Positions 22,769-29,694 of a stretch of DNA of 29,694 bases are shown here, in pieces. The stretch spans positions 1 to 29,694 of the forward strand of contig CAKSDC010000021.1 of assembly GCA_934444765.1 (NCBI GenBank), written 5' to 3'. Origin of the DNA: an uncultured Oscillospiraceae bacterium. Its GTDB lineage: Bacteria > Bacillota > Clostridia > Oscillospirales > Ruminococcaceae. Below the pieces are notes generated by a model that was given only the letters and a program-made list of their open reading frames with translations, ran no database searches and was not told the DNA's origin. A program made the position numbers and the translations under genes. Position 1 is the stretch's first letter, and every line of letters begins with the position of its first letter.

Positions 22769-23080
22769 TTATTCGTATATGGTAAACTTTTTATAGTATT
22801 CAGTCTGTGTGTGCTTTTGATATTCTGTTTCTATCCATTCGGCTAATGCGGAAAGTCCTTTTGAACTGTGTTCAAAGTCTTTTTGTACATATGGTGTGCT
22901 TAGTTCAAAGCATCGGTTACCATGGTATAGATATACTCTTAATAGTTTACTATCTACTTCGTTTATAGTCTCGGTTTGAGTGGCTATCTTGAAGTTGAAC
23001 CCATTTAGACTACCTATATAGTCGTTTAAACTTTCAAAGTAGTAGTATTCGGGAATGTCTAATAGTGTGCTTACTGCCAT
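22769..23080 (-). CDS. hypothetical protein, 103 residues
   Basis: AAAAGGAAG ribosome site, a promoter-like pair upstream (23108-23136) and codon use like its neighbours support a real gene. The protein is soluble, mildly acidic and rich in aromatic residues (PEYYYFESLNDYIGSLNGFNFKI, then LLRVYLYHGNRCFELSTPYV). No family recognised, no signal peptide, no transmembrane segment. It diverges from the AEC transporter. Confidence 0.7.
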   Translation of the reverse strand: MAVSTLLDIPEYYYFESLNDYIGSLNGFNFKIATQTETINEVDSKLLRVYLYHGNRCFELSTPYVQKDFEHSSKGLSALAEWIETEYQKHTQTEYYKKFTIYE

Positions 23081-23107
23081 GTTATACGTTCACTTCCTTT
23101 TTTATAT

Positions 23108-23136
23108 AGTCTATCATATTTAATACAGACTGTCAA
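23108..23136 (-). promoter_or_regulatory. putative promoter of the 103-residue protein
   Basis: Minus strand: perfect -35 TTGACA (23131-23136), 17 bp, weak -10 TAGACT (23108-23113). Confidence 0.5.
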
Positions 23137-23170
23137 CCTAAGTTTATCTTGGAAAGGTGGTACATTCATT

Positions 23171-24118
23171 TTGGAAAATTTTGTGTTTAGTCTTAACTCT
23201 ACAGTTCCTATATTTTTAATAATATTGCTCGGTTGGGTGTTTAGACAGAAGAATATTCTTACCGATAAGTTCGTCCCAGCTACTAACGACTTTGTATTTA
23301 AAGTGTTACTTCCTATACAACTTTTTAGGGATATTTCCGCTACTAACATCAAAGAGTTGGTGGATATTAAATTTTTGGTGTTCTGTTTTATCGCTACGTT
23401 GATATGCATAGCAGTAATATGGGTACTGGCGGAACTCTTTATTAAAGAAAAAAAATCGATAGGTGGGTTCGTTCAAGGAGCATACAGAAGCAGTGCCGCT
23501 ATATTAGGTGTGGCATTTTCACAGAATATGTATGGTAACTCTGGTATGGTGCCTATGATGATAATAGCAAGCGTTCCTTTATACAACGTTATGGCAGTCA
23601 CTCTATATACTATATATGGCGAAGGGGAACGTCTTTCAGGTAAACCGTTTGTAAAAAAAGTCGCTTTAGGAATAGTTACTAATCCTATAATAATAGGTAT
23701 AGTGTTGGGCGTTCCGTTTGCTCTATTGGACGTTACATTTCCTACCATAGTTAGCAAAACTTTAGATAGTCTTGCCTCTATTACTGCTCCACTGGCTCTG
23801 CTGATAGTGGGTGCTGGTTTCGATAAGGATTCCGCTATTAAAAAGCTCGGTCTAACTGCCGTGGCTACTTCCATAAAGTTGGTTATTCAGCCTTTATTGA
23901 TACTACCTATTGCCGTATTACTCGGCTTTAGAAATCAAGAACTTATGGCTATAGTTATTATGTTAGGTTCTCCTACTACTGTAGCAAGCTACGTTATGGC
24001 AAGAAGTATGAAAAATGACTATGTATTGGTATCCAGTATAGTAGTTCTTACCACTATACTATCTTCCGTGAGCATTACCGCTATAGTATTTATACTTAAG
24101 TCTTTACAGTATATTTAG
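23171..24118 (+). CDS. AEC family (auxin efflux carrier-like) transporter
   Basis: 315 residues from a TTG start; GGAAAGGTGG lies ten bases before it, and no better ATG exists. About ten hydrophobic helices in two halves around a charged central loop (GEGERLSGKPFVKK). The N-terminus TVPIFLIILLGWVFRQKNILTDKFVPATNDFVFKVLLPIQLFRDI and the later segments FIIG-like NPIIIGIVLGVPFAL and MLGSPTTVASYVMARSM are typical of the bacterial AEC/malonate-type permeases. Role: transport of small organic acids or similar anions across the cytoplasmic membrane; substrate and direction unknown. It ends just before the GH43 promoter. Confidence 0.92.
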   Translation: MENFVFSLNSTVPIFLIILLGWVFRQKNILTDKFVPATNDFVFKVLLPIQLFRDISATNIKELVDIKFLVFCFIATLICIAVIWVLAELFIKEKKSIGGFVQGAYRSSAAILGVAFSQNMYGNSGMVPMMIIASVPLYNVMAVTLYTIYGEGERLSGKPFVKKVALGIVTNPIIIGIVLGVPFALLDVTFPTIVSKTLDSLASITAPLALLIVGAGFDKDSAIKKLGLTAVATSIKLVIQPLLILPIAVLLGFRNQELMAIVIMLGSPTTVASYVMARSMKNDYVLVSSIVVLTTILSSVSITAIVFILKSLQYI

Positions 24119-24119
24119 C

Positions 24120-24148
24120 TTGATTTTGTATCGGAAGTATGTTATACT
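24120..24148 (+). promoter_or_regulatory. SigA-type promoter of the GH43 gene
   Basis: -35 TTGATT (24120-24125), 17 bp, -10 TATACT (24143-24148). Its position shows that the in-frame ATG at 24139 cannot be the start codon. Confidence 0.7.
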
Positions 24149-24183
24149 ATATAAAAAATATTCAGGTAAAGGAACAGATAACT

Positions 24184-25671
24184 ATGAAGTATTATAATCC
24201 TATAGTTAGAGGCTTCTATCCAGACCCAAGCGTATGTAAGGCTAACGGCAAGTATTACATGGTATGCAGTTCTATGAACTATTTCCCTGGTGTGCCTCTA
24301 TTTGAAAGTGATGACATGATTAACTGGACTAATATTGGTCACTGTTTAACTCGTGATAGTCAACTTAATCTAAACAGTATTAGAAGTTCAGGTGGTATAT
24401 ATGCCCCTACTATTAGATACTATAATGGTAGGTTCTATATGGTTACTACTAATGAGGGTATTCCTCAAAACTTCTATGTGTATACCGACGATATCCACGG
24501 TGAATGGTCTGAACCTATTTTGGTAGACCAAGGCGGTATAGACCCTTCACTATACTTTGAAGACGGTCACGCTTACTTTATGAGCAATGGCAACGATACG
24601 GACGGAAAACCTTGCATTCTACAGTGCGAAATAGATATCACTACTGGTAAAAAACTTTCCGAAAGTGTTCCCGTTTGGTATGGTACTGGCGGTAGATACA
24701 TGGAAGCACCTCATCTATACAAGTTCGGTGACTACTACTATATTCTTAATGCTGAAGGTGGTACTGAATACGGTCACATGGTAAACTATGCAAGAGGTAC
24801 TTCTATTTGGGGTCCTTTTGAAAACTATTCTAAAAATCCCGTACTTACTAACCGAAACTTAGGCGGTTACACTCTACAAGGTGCAGGTCATGGCGATATT
24901 ATAGAAGATTACAACGGTAATTGGTGGTTTGTACACCTTGCTTTTAGACAGTCTAATATGTGGCTACCTTTCCATCATCTCGGTAGGGAAGTCTGCATTG
25001 AACCCCTAAATTGGCAATCTGACGGTTGGTTCACTATATATAATGGAACTTCTACTTTACAAGTTAGTCTTCCTGATAACGTATCTTTTAAGCCACAAGC
25101 ACGCTATTATACTAAGACTTTTGATACTCTTAATTGGAACTTGGATTGGGTATATCTTAGAAATCCTAACAGAGAGTGTTACGTTCTAAACGATGACAGT
25201 CTAAAGTTGATAGGCTCTAAAGTAGACCTATTTCAAGTGGGTTCTCCTACTTTTATCGGTATTAGACAAGATGAGTTTAAAATACAACTATCTTGCGACG
25301 TATCCCCAAACTGTCAAGAGGCTGGCGTTACTATGTATATGGACGAACGTCATCACTATGAGGCGTTTGCATACTCTAAAGACGGCAAAACTACTGTTAC
25401 TCTTAGACTTACTATCGGTAGACTTTCTAAAGAAGAACGTTCCATTACCATAACTGGCGATACCGTAAATATTAAAGTTTCTGCTGATGAGTATACTTAC
25501 AACTTCTACGTTAATGATAGTATACTCGGTTCGGCAGATACAAGATATCTATCTACCGAAGTGGCTACTGGTTTTACTGGTGTTATTATGGGTCTATACG
25601 CTGTAGACTATCAGGAACAGGGGCTTGAAGCTACTTTTACTAATCTATCTATTACTCATTTAGAAGATTAA
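24184..25671 (+). CDS. cytoplasmic glycoside hydrolase family 43
   Basis: 495 residues from ATG 24184, after AAAGGAACAG. The five-bladed propeller domain (about 1-300) carries the GH43 triad: D14 in FYPDPSVC, D120 in GIDPSLYF and E174 in RYMEAPHLY. FMSNGNDTDG and LQGAGHGDIIEDYNGNWWFVHLAFR are further conserved blades. Residues about 310-495 form a beta-sandwich of the GH43 C-terminal (concanavalin-like) type. Such enzymes are beta-xylosidases or alpha-L-arabinofuranosidases; the exact activity cannot be read here. There is no signal peptide or dockerin, so it acts on imported oligosaccharides in the cytoplasm. No sugar transporter is adjacent. Confidence 0.92.
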   Translation: MKYYNPIVRGFYPDPSVCKANGKYYMVCSSMNYFPGVPLFESDDMINWTNIGHCLTRDSQLNLNSIRSSGGIYAPTIRYYNGRFYMVTTNEGIPQNFYVYTDDIHGEWSEPILVDQGGIDPSLYFEDGHAYFMSNGNDTDGKPCILQCEIDITTGKKLSESVPVWYGTGGRYMEAPHLYKFGDYYYILNAEGGTEYGHMVNYARGTSIWGPFENYSKNPVLTNRNLGGYTLQGAGHGDIIEDYNGNWWFVHLAFRQSNMWLPFHHLGREVCIEPLNWQSDGWFTIYNGTSTLQVSLPDNVSFKPQARYYTKTFDTLNWNLDWVYLRNPNRECYVLNDDSLKLIGSKVDLFQVGSPTFIGIRQDEFKIQLSCDVSPNCQEAGVTMYMDERHHYEAFAYSKDGKTTVTLRLTIGRLSKEERSITITGDTVNIKVSADEYTYNFYVNDSILGSADTRYLSTEVATGFTGVIMGLYAVDYQEQGLEATFTNLSITHLED

Positions 25672-25708
25672 TATATTATAGTGTCTTATCTATTTTAGAA
25701 AGTTATCA

Positions 25709-25737
25709 TTGACATTTTAGCTAAAATGTATTATACT
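25709..25737 (+). promoter_or_regulatory. promoter and operator of the toxin-antitoxin pair
   Basis: -35 TTGACA (25709-25714), 17 bp, -10 TATACT (25732-25737). A perfect palindrome ATTTTAGCTAAAAT (25714-25727) fills the spacer and a second TAGCTAA core lies at about 25743-25749, consistent with antitoxin autoregulation. Confidence 0.8.
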
Positions 25738-25766
25738 AATAATAGCTAAACTATGGAGGTGTTTTT

Positions 25767-26000
25767 ATGATTACTGCAACTGCAACAGAAGTGCAAAATA
25801 ATTTTGGTAGATATCTTCAAGCCGTTCAAACTGGTAACGAAATTGTTATTCTTAAAAATGGAAAGGAAGTTGCAAGACTTATTTCTCATGATTCTTGCGT
25901 TTCATTCCTTACGGATTCTCTTACAGGTGTTTTAAAAAATGATTACGATGATAAGGTTATTCGTGCAGAAAGGATAGAAACTCATGAAAGTATTGATTGA
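25767..26000 (+). CDS. Phd/YefM family antitoxin
   Basis: 77 residues, GGAGGTG ribosome site. The sequence MITATATEVQNNFGRYLQAVQTGNEIVILKNGKEVARLI is the Phd/YefM DNA-binding fold; the C-terminal 35 residues would wrap the toxin. Its end overlaps the toxin gene start by 17 bp. Codon use is closer to ordinary AT-rich DNA than the rest of the window (AAT, GAT, TTT, GTT), which suggests gain of the module by transfer. Role: neutralises the PIN toxin and represses the shared promoter. Confidence 0.93.
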   Translation: MITATATEVQNNFGRYLQAVQTGNEIVILKNGKEVARLISHDSCVSFLTDSLTGVLKNDYDDKVIRAERIETHESID

Positions 26001-26391
26001 CACTAATGTTATTCTTGATGTTCTTTGCAATCGTGCTGATTTTGTGGAAAAGTCTTCAAAAATTTGGAAATATTGCGAAGTTGGTAAGATAGAAGGTTAT
26101 ATTTCTGCACTTTCAATTCCAAATATTGTGTACATCTTACGAAAAGAACTTACTCCACAAAAAACACAACAGATAATTCAACAAATTATGATGATTTTTA
26201 ATGTGGTTGATTTGAGGTCTTCGGATTTGAAAAATGCCGCTGAAATGCTTTCTAATGATTTTGAAGACGCTATACAGATGAGTTGTGCAAGTAGAATTGA
26301 AGCTGATTACATCATTACAAGAAATATTCGTGATTTTATTAATAGTGAAGTTATTGCTTTAAAACCATCTGAACTATTAGAGAGAATATAG
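25984..26391 (+). CDS. PIN domain toxin (VapC-like)
   Basis: 135 residues, overlapping the antitoxin gene by 17 bp. The PIN-domain acidic residues are visible: D7 in VLIDTNVILD, the acidic patch in NDFEDAIQ (about 92-95), and the aspartates in ADYIITRNIRDF near the end. Length and order fit PIN-domain RNases of toxin-antitoxin systems. Role: Mg2+-dependent cleavage of RNA, probably tRNA or rRNA, when the antitoxin is degraded. Composition is the same atypical kind as the antitoxin. Confidence 0.93.
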   Translation: MKVLIDTNVILDVLCNRADFVEKSSKIWKYCEVGKIEGYISALSIPNIVYILRKELTPQKTQQIIQQIMMIFNVVDLRSSDLKNAAEMLSNDFEDAIQMSCASRIEADYIITRNIRDFINSEVIALKPSELLERI

Positions 26392-26408
26392 TAGCAATTT
26401 AAAAATAT

Positions 26409-26438
26409 AGTCACCTTATGATTAATCGTAAGGTGACT
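26409..26438. terminator. bidirectional terminator after the toxin gene
   Basis: AGTCACCTTA and TAAGGTGACT form a perfect 10 bp stem that can extend inward through GATTAATC. TTCTTTAC follows on the plus strand and ATATTTTTA on the minus strand, so it probably ends both the toxin gene and the convergent HEAT/deacetylase gene. Confidence 0.8.
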
Positions 26439-26446
26439 TCTTTACG

Positions 26447-28666
26447 CTATTTTACTACAGTATAGACTATCTTTTGGTGTGGTTTAGGAACTACTCCTTT
26501 TATTTTAAATAGTTCCGAAACTGTTACTAATTGATATCCGTTATTTAAAAGATATGGAATTAACAAGTCTAAAGTTTTGACCGTCTTAGTGTTACCTTTC
26601 ATATCGTGAAGGAGTATTATAGTACCGTCTGTTAGTTCGGAAACTATTCGATTAAAGCGTTCTTCTACTGATACGGTTTCTAAATAGTCTTCAGGACATA
26701 TTCCTTGTATGAACGTCATATCTATAGTATCATACATGGTGTCGTTGATTGCTATATATGGTGGTCTAAAATATTTTGGTCGTGTATGAATGGCTTCCTC
26801 TATGATTGAAGACGTATCTTCTACCTCTTTTAGTATCTCCTCTTTGGATAGTTCGGTCATGCAACTATGTGAGTATGAATGGTTGTTTATCTCACAACCT
26901 TTGGAATGGGCTAATTGAAGTACCTTTCTACTATGTCTATCTATTTGATTGCCACATATAAAGTAGGAAGCTACCACGTTATACTGTATCAGTTTATTTA
27001 AGACTTCTTTGGAAGTGGTAGTATTAATTCCGTCATCGAACGTTAAAGCTACATACTTTTTATCTCCTGTTTGAATGATATCATAACTTTTTAGTGTAAA
27101 CTCTAATTTGGATATTAGAGTTCTTTTATTTACTCTATAAAGTTTCGGTTTGTACTGCTCTATAGTATGGTATATATTCACTATGTTTTCCATGTAGCAG
27201 TATTTTATATATTCGGCATCGTCTTTTGGACACTTTAGATACTTTTGATTATCTATTATAGAGGCTATTCCTTTATAGGCTATATCTTGCACTTCTGGAA
27301 TACTTGCTAACTTGAATATATATGCCATACTTATCCAATCTAAATCGTAAGAGGTTATTATTATTTTTGCTATTCTGCGTTTTAATACTAATTCGTTAGT
27401 GGATAGTAACTTGAAATAGTATTCGTTATAGTCTATATTGTCTATTCCATTAGCCATTATGATAGTATATGCTAACTTGCTTAGTCCTTTAGAAGTATCT
27501 ACTAAGCTATTATACATCAATTCGGAATGTTGATTGATGTTACTACTTTTGGATATTCCATATAGTGCGGACTTTCTAATACTTAAACTTTCACTATCTA
27601 TATACTTTAAGAATATCTCTGTATCTTGAGTAGTGCTTACTTCTGCTAATCCACATAGTATGTTACTATTTACTTCTTCATTTTTTAACAGATTTATATA
27701 GTACTCCCTGACGTTCATATTACTATGTTTTTGAACTATATACTTTGCATACTCCCTGACTATTCTATTACTATCAGTTAAGAGGCTTTGGATATCTTGC
27801 CATGTGTTATTTAGTCTGTTATATCTATATTGCATGATTTTATATCTAACTCGTTGGTCTTTATTAGTTAGTAGTAAGTCTTCTATCTCTGGGGAAATAC
27901 CTCTATCTAACAGACTATTTAAAAGATATATGTTAGAACGTGACCTATCTTTACTTAGTAATGTTAGCACGTCTTGAACACTTAAAATATTATTCTTAAT
28001 GTATATAGAATAGATGTACTTTCTTGCGTTCTCTGGAAGTTTTAATATTCTATTGGTTGGCAAAACTTCTGATAATAGCTTTTCTTCTATTATACTACTC
28101 AACTTTAGATAGTTTTGGGAATTTATTCTTCCTTTTTTGGTGAGTGAATATATCGCTGAAAGGTTGTCAATAATATTTTCTGTAGTCAAGTTGGCAATTA
28201 CACTTTTATAGGCTATATCCTGTACACTATTGACGCTATCGTTTAATGCGATTAGATAGTATGGCATAGTGTTATACTCTGTTAAGGTTGAAAGCATCTT
28301 TATACAGTACTCTCTACAGTATCCTGAATAGTGAAACGTTCCTATTAATAGTACATGATAGTATTCCTGTATGGTTAGTTTGGACTTTATTCTTATTTGA
28401 AATGCTAACCATTCTATTTCGTTTGTGGGTATATTCGACCTTGTATAGATTGGGTTAAAATTGAACCTATAATAATATCTTAAAAATGTATTATGCAAAC
28501 TCTTGAACTTTTCACGCTTACCATTAAGATACTCTACACACTTTTGTGCTATCTTAGAATACACTTCTACACGGTTAGTAAAGAATACATCGTATAGTTG
28601 AGCGATACTCTCTATTGTGGCTGGTTTAGATAGCAATTCCTCAATCTTGTTTAAATCTTTTAGCAT
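26447..28666 (-). CDS. HEAT-repeat / NodB polysaccharide deacetylase fusion
   Basis: 739 residues. Residues about 1-500 are helical with HEAT-like units, for example NDSVNSVQDIAYKSVIANL, DSNRIVREYAKYIV, ESLSIRKSALYGIS and SIPEVQDIAYKGIASI. Residues about 535-725 are a NodB (carbohydrate esterase 4) domain with all main motifs: TFDDG (542-546; D544, D545), HSYSH (H596, H600), RPPY (634-637) and LLHD (685-688; H687). Normally CE4 enzymes are exported to deacetylate peptidoglycan or chitin-like polymers, but here no signal peptide or membrane segment is seen. The protein is therefore probably cytoplasmic, with an unknown acetylated substrate, or is exported by a non-classical route. The start lies 4 nt after the alarmone synthetase stop, with its AGAGGAATAA ribosome site inside that gene, so the two are translationally coupled. 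Confidence 0.85.
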   Translation of the reverse strand: MLKDLNKIEELLSKPATIESIAQLYDVFFTNRVEVYSKIAQKCVEYLNGKREKFKSLHNTFLRYYYRFNFNPIYTRSNIPTNEIEWLAFQIRIKSKLTIQEYYHVLLIGTFHYSGYCREYCIKMLSTLTEYNTMPYYLIALNDSVNSVQDIAYKSVIANLTTENIIDNLSAIYSLTKKGRINSQNYLKLSSIIEEKLLSEVLPTNRILKLPENARKYIYSIYIKNNILSVQDVLTLLSKDRSRSNIYLLNSLLDRGISPEIEDLLLTNKDQRVRYKIMQYRYNRLNNTWQDIQSLLTDSNRIVREYAKYIVQKHSNMNVREYYINLLKNEEVNSNILCGLAEVSTTQDTEIFLKYIDSESLSIRKSALYGISKSSNINQHSELMYNSLVDTSKGLSKLAYTIIMANGIDNIDYNEYYFKLLSTNELVLKRRIAKIIITSYDLDWISMAYIFKLASIPEVQDIAYKGIASIIDNQKYLKCPKDDAEYIKYCYMENIVNIYHTIEQYKPKLYRVNKRTLISKLEFTLKSYDIIQTGDKKYVALTFDDGINTTTSKEVLNKLIQYNVVASYFICGNQIDRHSRKVLQLAHSKGCEINNHSYSHSCMTELSKEEILKEVEDTSSIIEEAIHTRPKYFRPPYIAINDTMYDTIDMTFIQGICPEDYLETVSVEERFNRIVSELTDGTIILLHDMKGNTKTVKTLDLLIPYLLNNGYQLVTVSELFKIKGVVPKPHQKIVYTVVK

Positions 28667-28670
28667 AATA

Positions 28671-29378
28671 TTATTCCTCTATGTCTTCCTCTGGGGCATT
28701 ATATAATGAAAAGTATAGGTCTTGCATTACTAAGTTTGCATGGTGTATCTCTTCGGCACACTCTTTTAACTTTTGAGCATACTCGATGGACTTCGCCTCT
28801 TGATTGCCTTTGTATCTTAGTTGATGTTCCAAACTTGCCCAACTATCCATTGCTAAGGTTCTAATCTGTACCTCTAATGGAACGTACTCTTTTCCCTTTT
28901 CTAAGTAGATTGGCACGTTTATTACTATATGAAGACTTCGATATCCATTTGGTTTTGGATTGGCTATATAATCACTCTTTTTTATTAGGTGAATGTCTTC
29001 ATGAAACGTTAGCAAGTCTGCTATTTTATAGATGTCTTTTATATAGTGACAGATTACTCTAACTCCTGCTATGTCTGTTAGGTTCATTCTTGCCGATTGC
29101 ATCGAAATTGGAAGTCCACGTCTTTCTAACTTTTCAAATATACTCTGTGGTGACTTAATTCTATTCCTTATATTATATATCGGATTGCGTTCATACTGTA
29201 GCTTAAACTCTCTATCTATTATGTTCAACTTGGTGGTTAGTTCGTCTACGGCTGAACTGAATATTTGTGACATTTTTATGTACTCATTCAACTCACTAAC
29301 GAACGTTTCATACGTTGGAAATGAATTAACAAACTCTGGCTTGAAAAAGTTGCTGATATTTACTCTTAAATCACTCAT
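28671..29378 (-). CDS. small alarmone synthetase (RelQ/YjbM-like)
   Basis: 235 residues, GAAAGGAAC ribosome site. A single synthetase domain: NPIYNIRNRIKSPQSIFEKL, LTDIAGVRVIC (D102), KPNGYRSLH (about 142-150), VPLEVQIRT (E169) and WASLEHQLRYK. There is no HD hydrolase, TGS or ACT domain, so it can make but not degrade (p)ppGpp or pGpp. The length is normal for the RelQ/RelP group. Known role: transfer of pyrophosphate from ATP to GDP, GTP or GMP under stress, controlled by transcription and, in RelQ, by tetramer binding to RNA. It leads an operon with the HEAT/deacetylase fusion. Some small synthetases act as toxins or phage-defence effectors, but no recognisable antitoxin is beside it. Confidence 0.93.
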   Translation of the reverse strand: MSDLRVNISNFFKPEFVNSFPTYETFVSELNEYIKMSQIFSSAVDELTTKLNIIDREFKLQYERNPIYNIRNRIKSPQSIFEKLERRGLPISMQSARMNLTDIAGVRVICHYIKDIYKIADLLTFHEDIHLIKKSDYIANPKPNGYRSLHIVINVPIYLEKGKEYVPLEVQIRTLAMDSWASLEHQLRYKGNQEAKSIEYAQKLKECAEEIHHANLVMQDLYFSLYNAPEEDIEE

Positions 29379-29411
29379 GGTTAAGTGTTCCTTTCATAAG
29401 TATATATGTAT

Positions 29412-29440
29412 ATTATATATCATATCCAAAAAATATTCAA
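29412..29440 (-). promoter_or_regulatory. SigA-type promoter of the alarmone synthetase operon
   Basis: Minus strand: -35 TTGAAT (29435-29440), 17 bp, -10 TATAAT (29412-29417). Confidence 0.75.
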
Positions 29441-29542
29441 TATATATTATACTTTTTAGATACTTTTTTGAACTCGAAATATGCCGACTGATTTTTGTGC
29501 AATATTCACAGTTTTATTGATGAATTAAGTCAGTATTTGTAC

Positions 29543-29571
29543 TTGACTTTTTCCCGTTTTAATGATATACT
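29543..29571 (+). promoter_or_regulatory. SigA-type promoter of an unexplained transcript
   Basis: -35 TTGACT (29543-29548), 17 bp, -10 TATACT (29566-29571). The following 120 bp contain no ATG with a ribosome site. TCGCC (29579-29583) pairs with GGCGA (29594-29598), while GAGGT (29588-29592) could instead pair with ACCTC (29636-29640). The region 29379-29694 otherwise holds no gene that I can support. Confidence 0.65.
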
Positions 29572-29666
29572 AATCAAGTCGCCAGTTGAGGTGGGCGAGT
29601 GGACAGATACAACCCATAAGTTAAAACCTCTAAAAGTTAAAATTTTTAAAAAGTTCAAAAAAACAC

Positions 29667-29694
29667 TTGACATTTTAAAAGTTTTATGGTATAC
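29667..29694 (+). promoter_or_regulatory. second promoter at the window edge
   Basis: -35 TTGACA (29667-29672), 17 bp, then TATAC at the last five bases. The -10 is cut by the window end, so its sixth base is unknown. Confidence 0.6.

Noticed and set aside
23071..23874. Minus-strand ORFs over the AEC transporter
   Set aside because: The plus-strand frame gives a full-length, recognisable transporter; the others lack start signals.
24139..24183. Upstream ATG start for the GH43 gene
   Set aside because: It lies in the promoter, overlapping the spacer and -10 box; ATG 24184 has a ribosome site and begins the conserved propeller sequence.
29071..29520. Plus-strand ORF opposite the alarmone synthetase
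   Set aside because: Covers the conserved synthetase motifs in antisense and extends through the operon promoter; no ribosome site.
29578..29650. Possible tRNA, SRP RNA or known riboswitch
   Set aside because: No cloverleaf, no SRP apical loop and no recognised aptamer core; kept only as an unexplained transcript.

Overview
The window looks like chromosomal DNA from a low-GC gut Firmicute of the Ruminococcus / Oscillospiraceae type. The evidence is: three secreted proteins with type I dockerin modules, a small Cys-rich DUF6472 protein, consensus SigA promoters (TTGACA or TTGACT, exactly 17 bp, TATAAT), Firmicute-type Shine-Dalgarno sites, intrinsic terminators, and strong use of ATA, CTA and ACT codons. 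No phage, insertion sequence, CRISPR array, rRNA or tRNA was seen. The species is an inference.

Layout. 1-2731 (+): end of a Cof-type HAD phosphatase, a DUF6472 protein and a UbiB/ABC1-type kinase. 2833-4596 (-): Na/Pi cotransporter with a PhoU domain. The 4597-5025 gap holds a divergent pair, a 19-residue ORF with its own promoter (-) and a PadR regulator (+). 5494-8633 (+): a dockerin protein with two YGPP motifs, a radical SAM/SPASM enzyme, a second dockerin protein and an orphan ORF of foreign composition. 8792-13912 (-): EamA transporter, a cation:proton antiporter behind a fluoride (crcB) riboswitch, a PutP-type symporter and an alanyl-tRNA editing protein. 14163-16106 (+): third dockerin protein and a secreted GH25 muramidase. 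16159-18909 (-): DUF1015 protein and MATE exporter. 19132-21462 (+): DUF2975, XRE and DUF4173 proteins in one operon. 21463-22106: no large gene, but a structured-RNA candidate and a long leader. 22107-26391: a probably highly expressed XRE protein, a small unknown (-), an AEC transporter, a cytoplasmic GH43 and a Phd/PIN toxin-antitoxin pair. 26447-29378 (-): small alarmone synthetase translationally coupled to a HEAT-repeat/NodB deacetylase fusion. 29379-29694: promoters and the start of an unexplained transcript.

How the genes work together. The dockerin proteins and the muramidase are exported and probably belong to a cell-surface or cellulosome/amylosome-like set. The radical SAM enzyme directly follows a dockerin protein whose repeated aromatic-Gly-Pro-Pro motif looks like a modification target, which makes that pair the best candidate for a poorly described peptide-maturation system. 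The fluoride riboswitch gives the antiporter a specific stress role. The alarmone synthetase / HEAT-deacetylase pair is an unusual partnership. Across the whole window, reading every row by eye, I found no GATC and no CTAG, although each would be expected roughly 90 times at this base composition. That points to strong, long-standing tetranucleotide avoidance.
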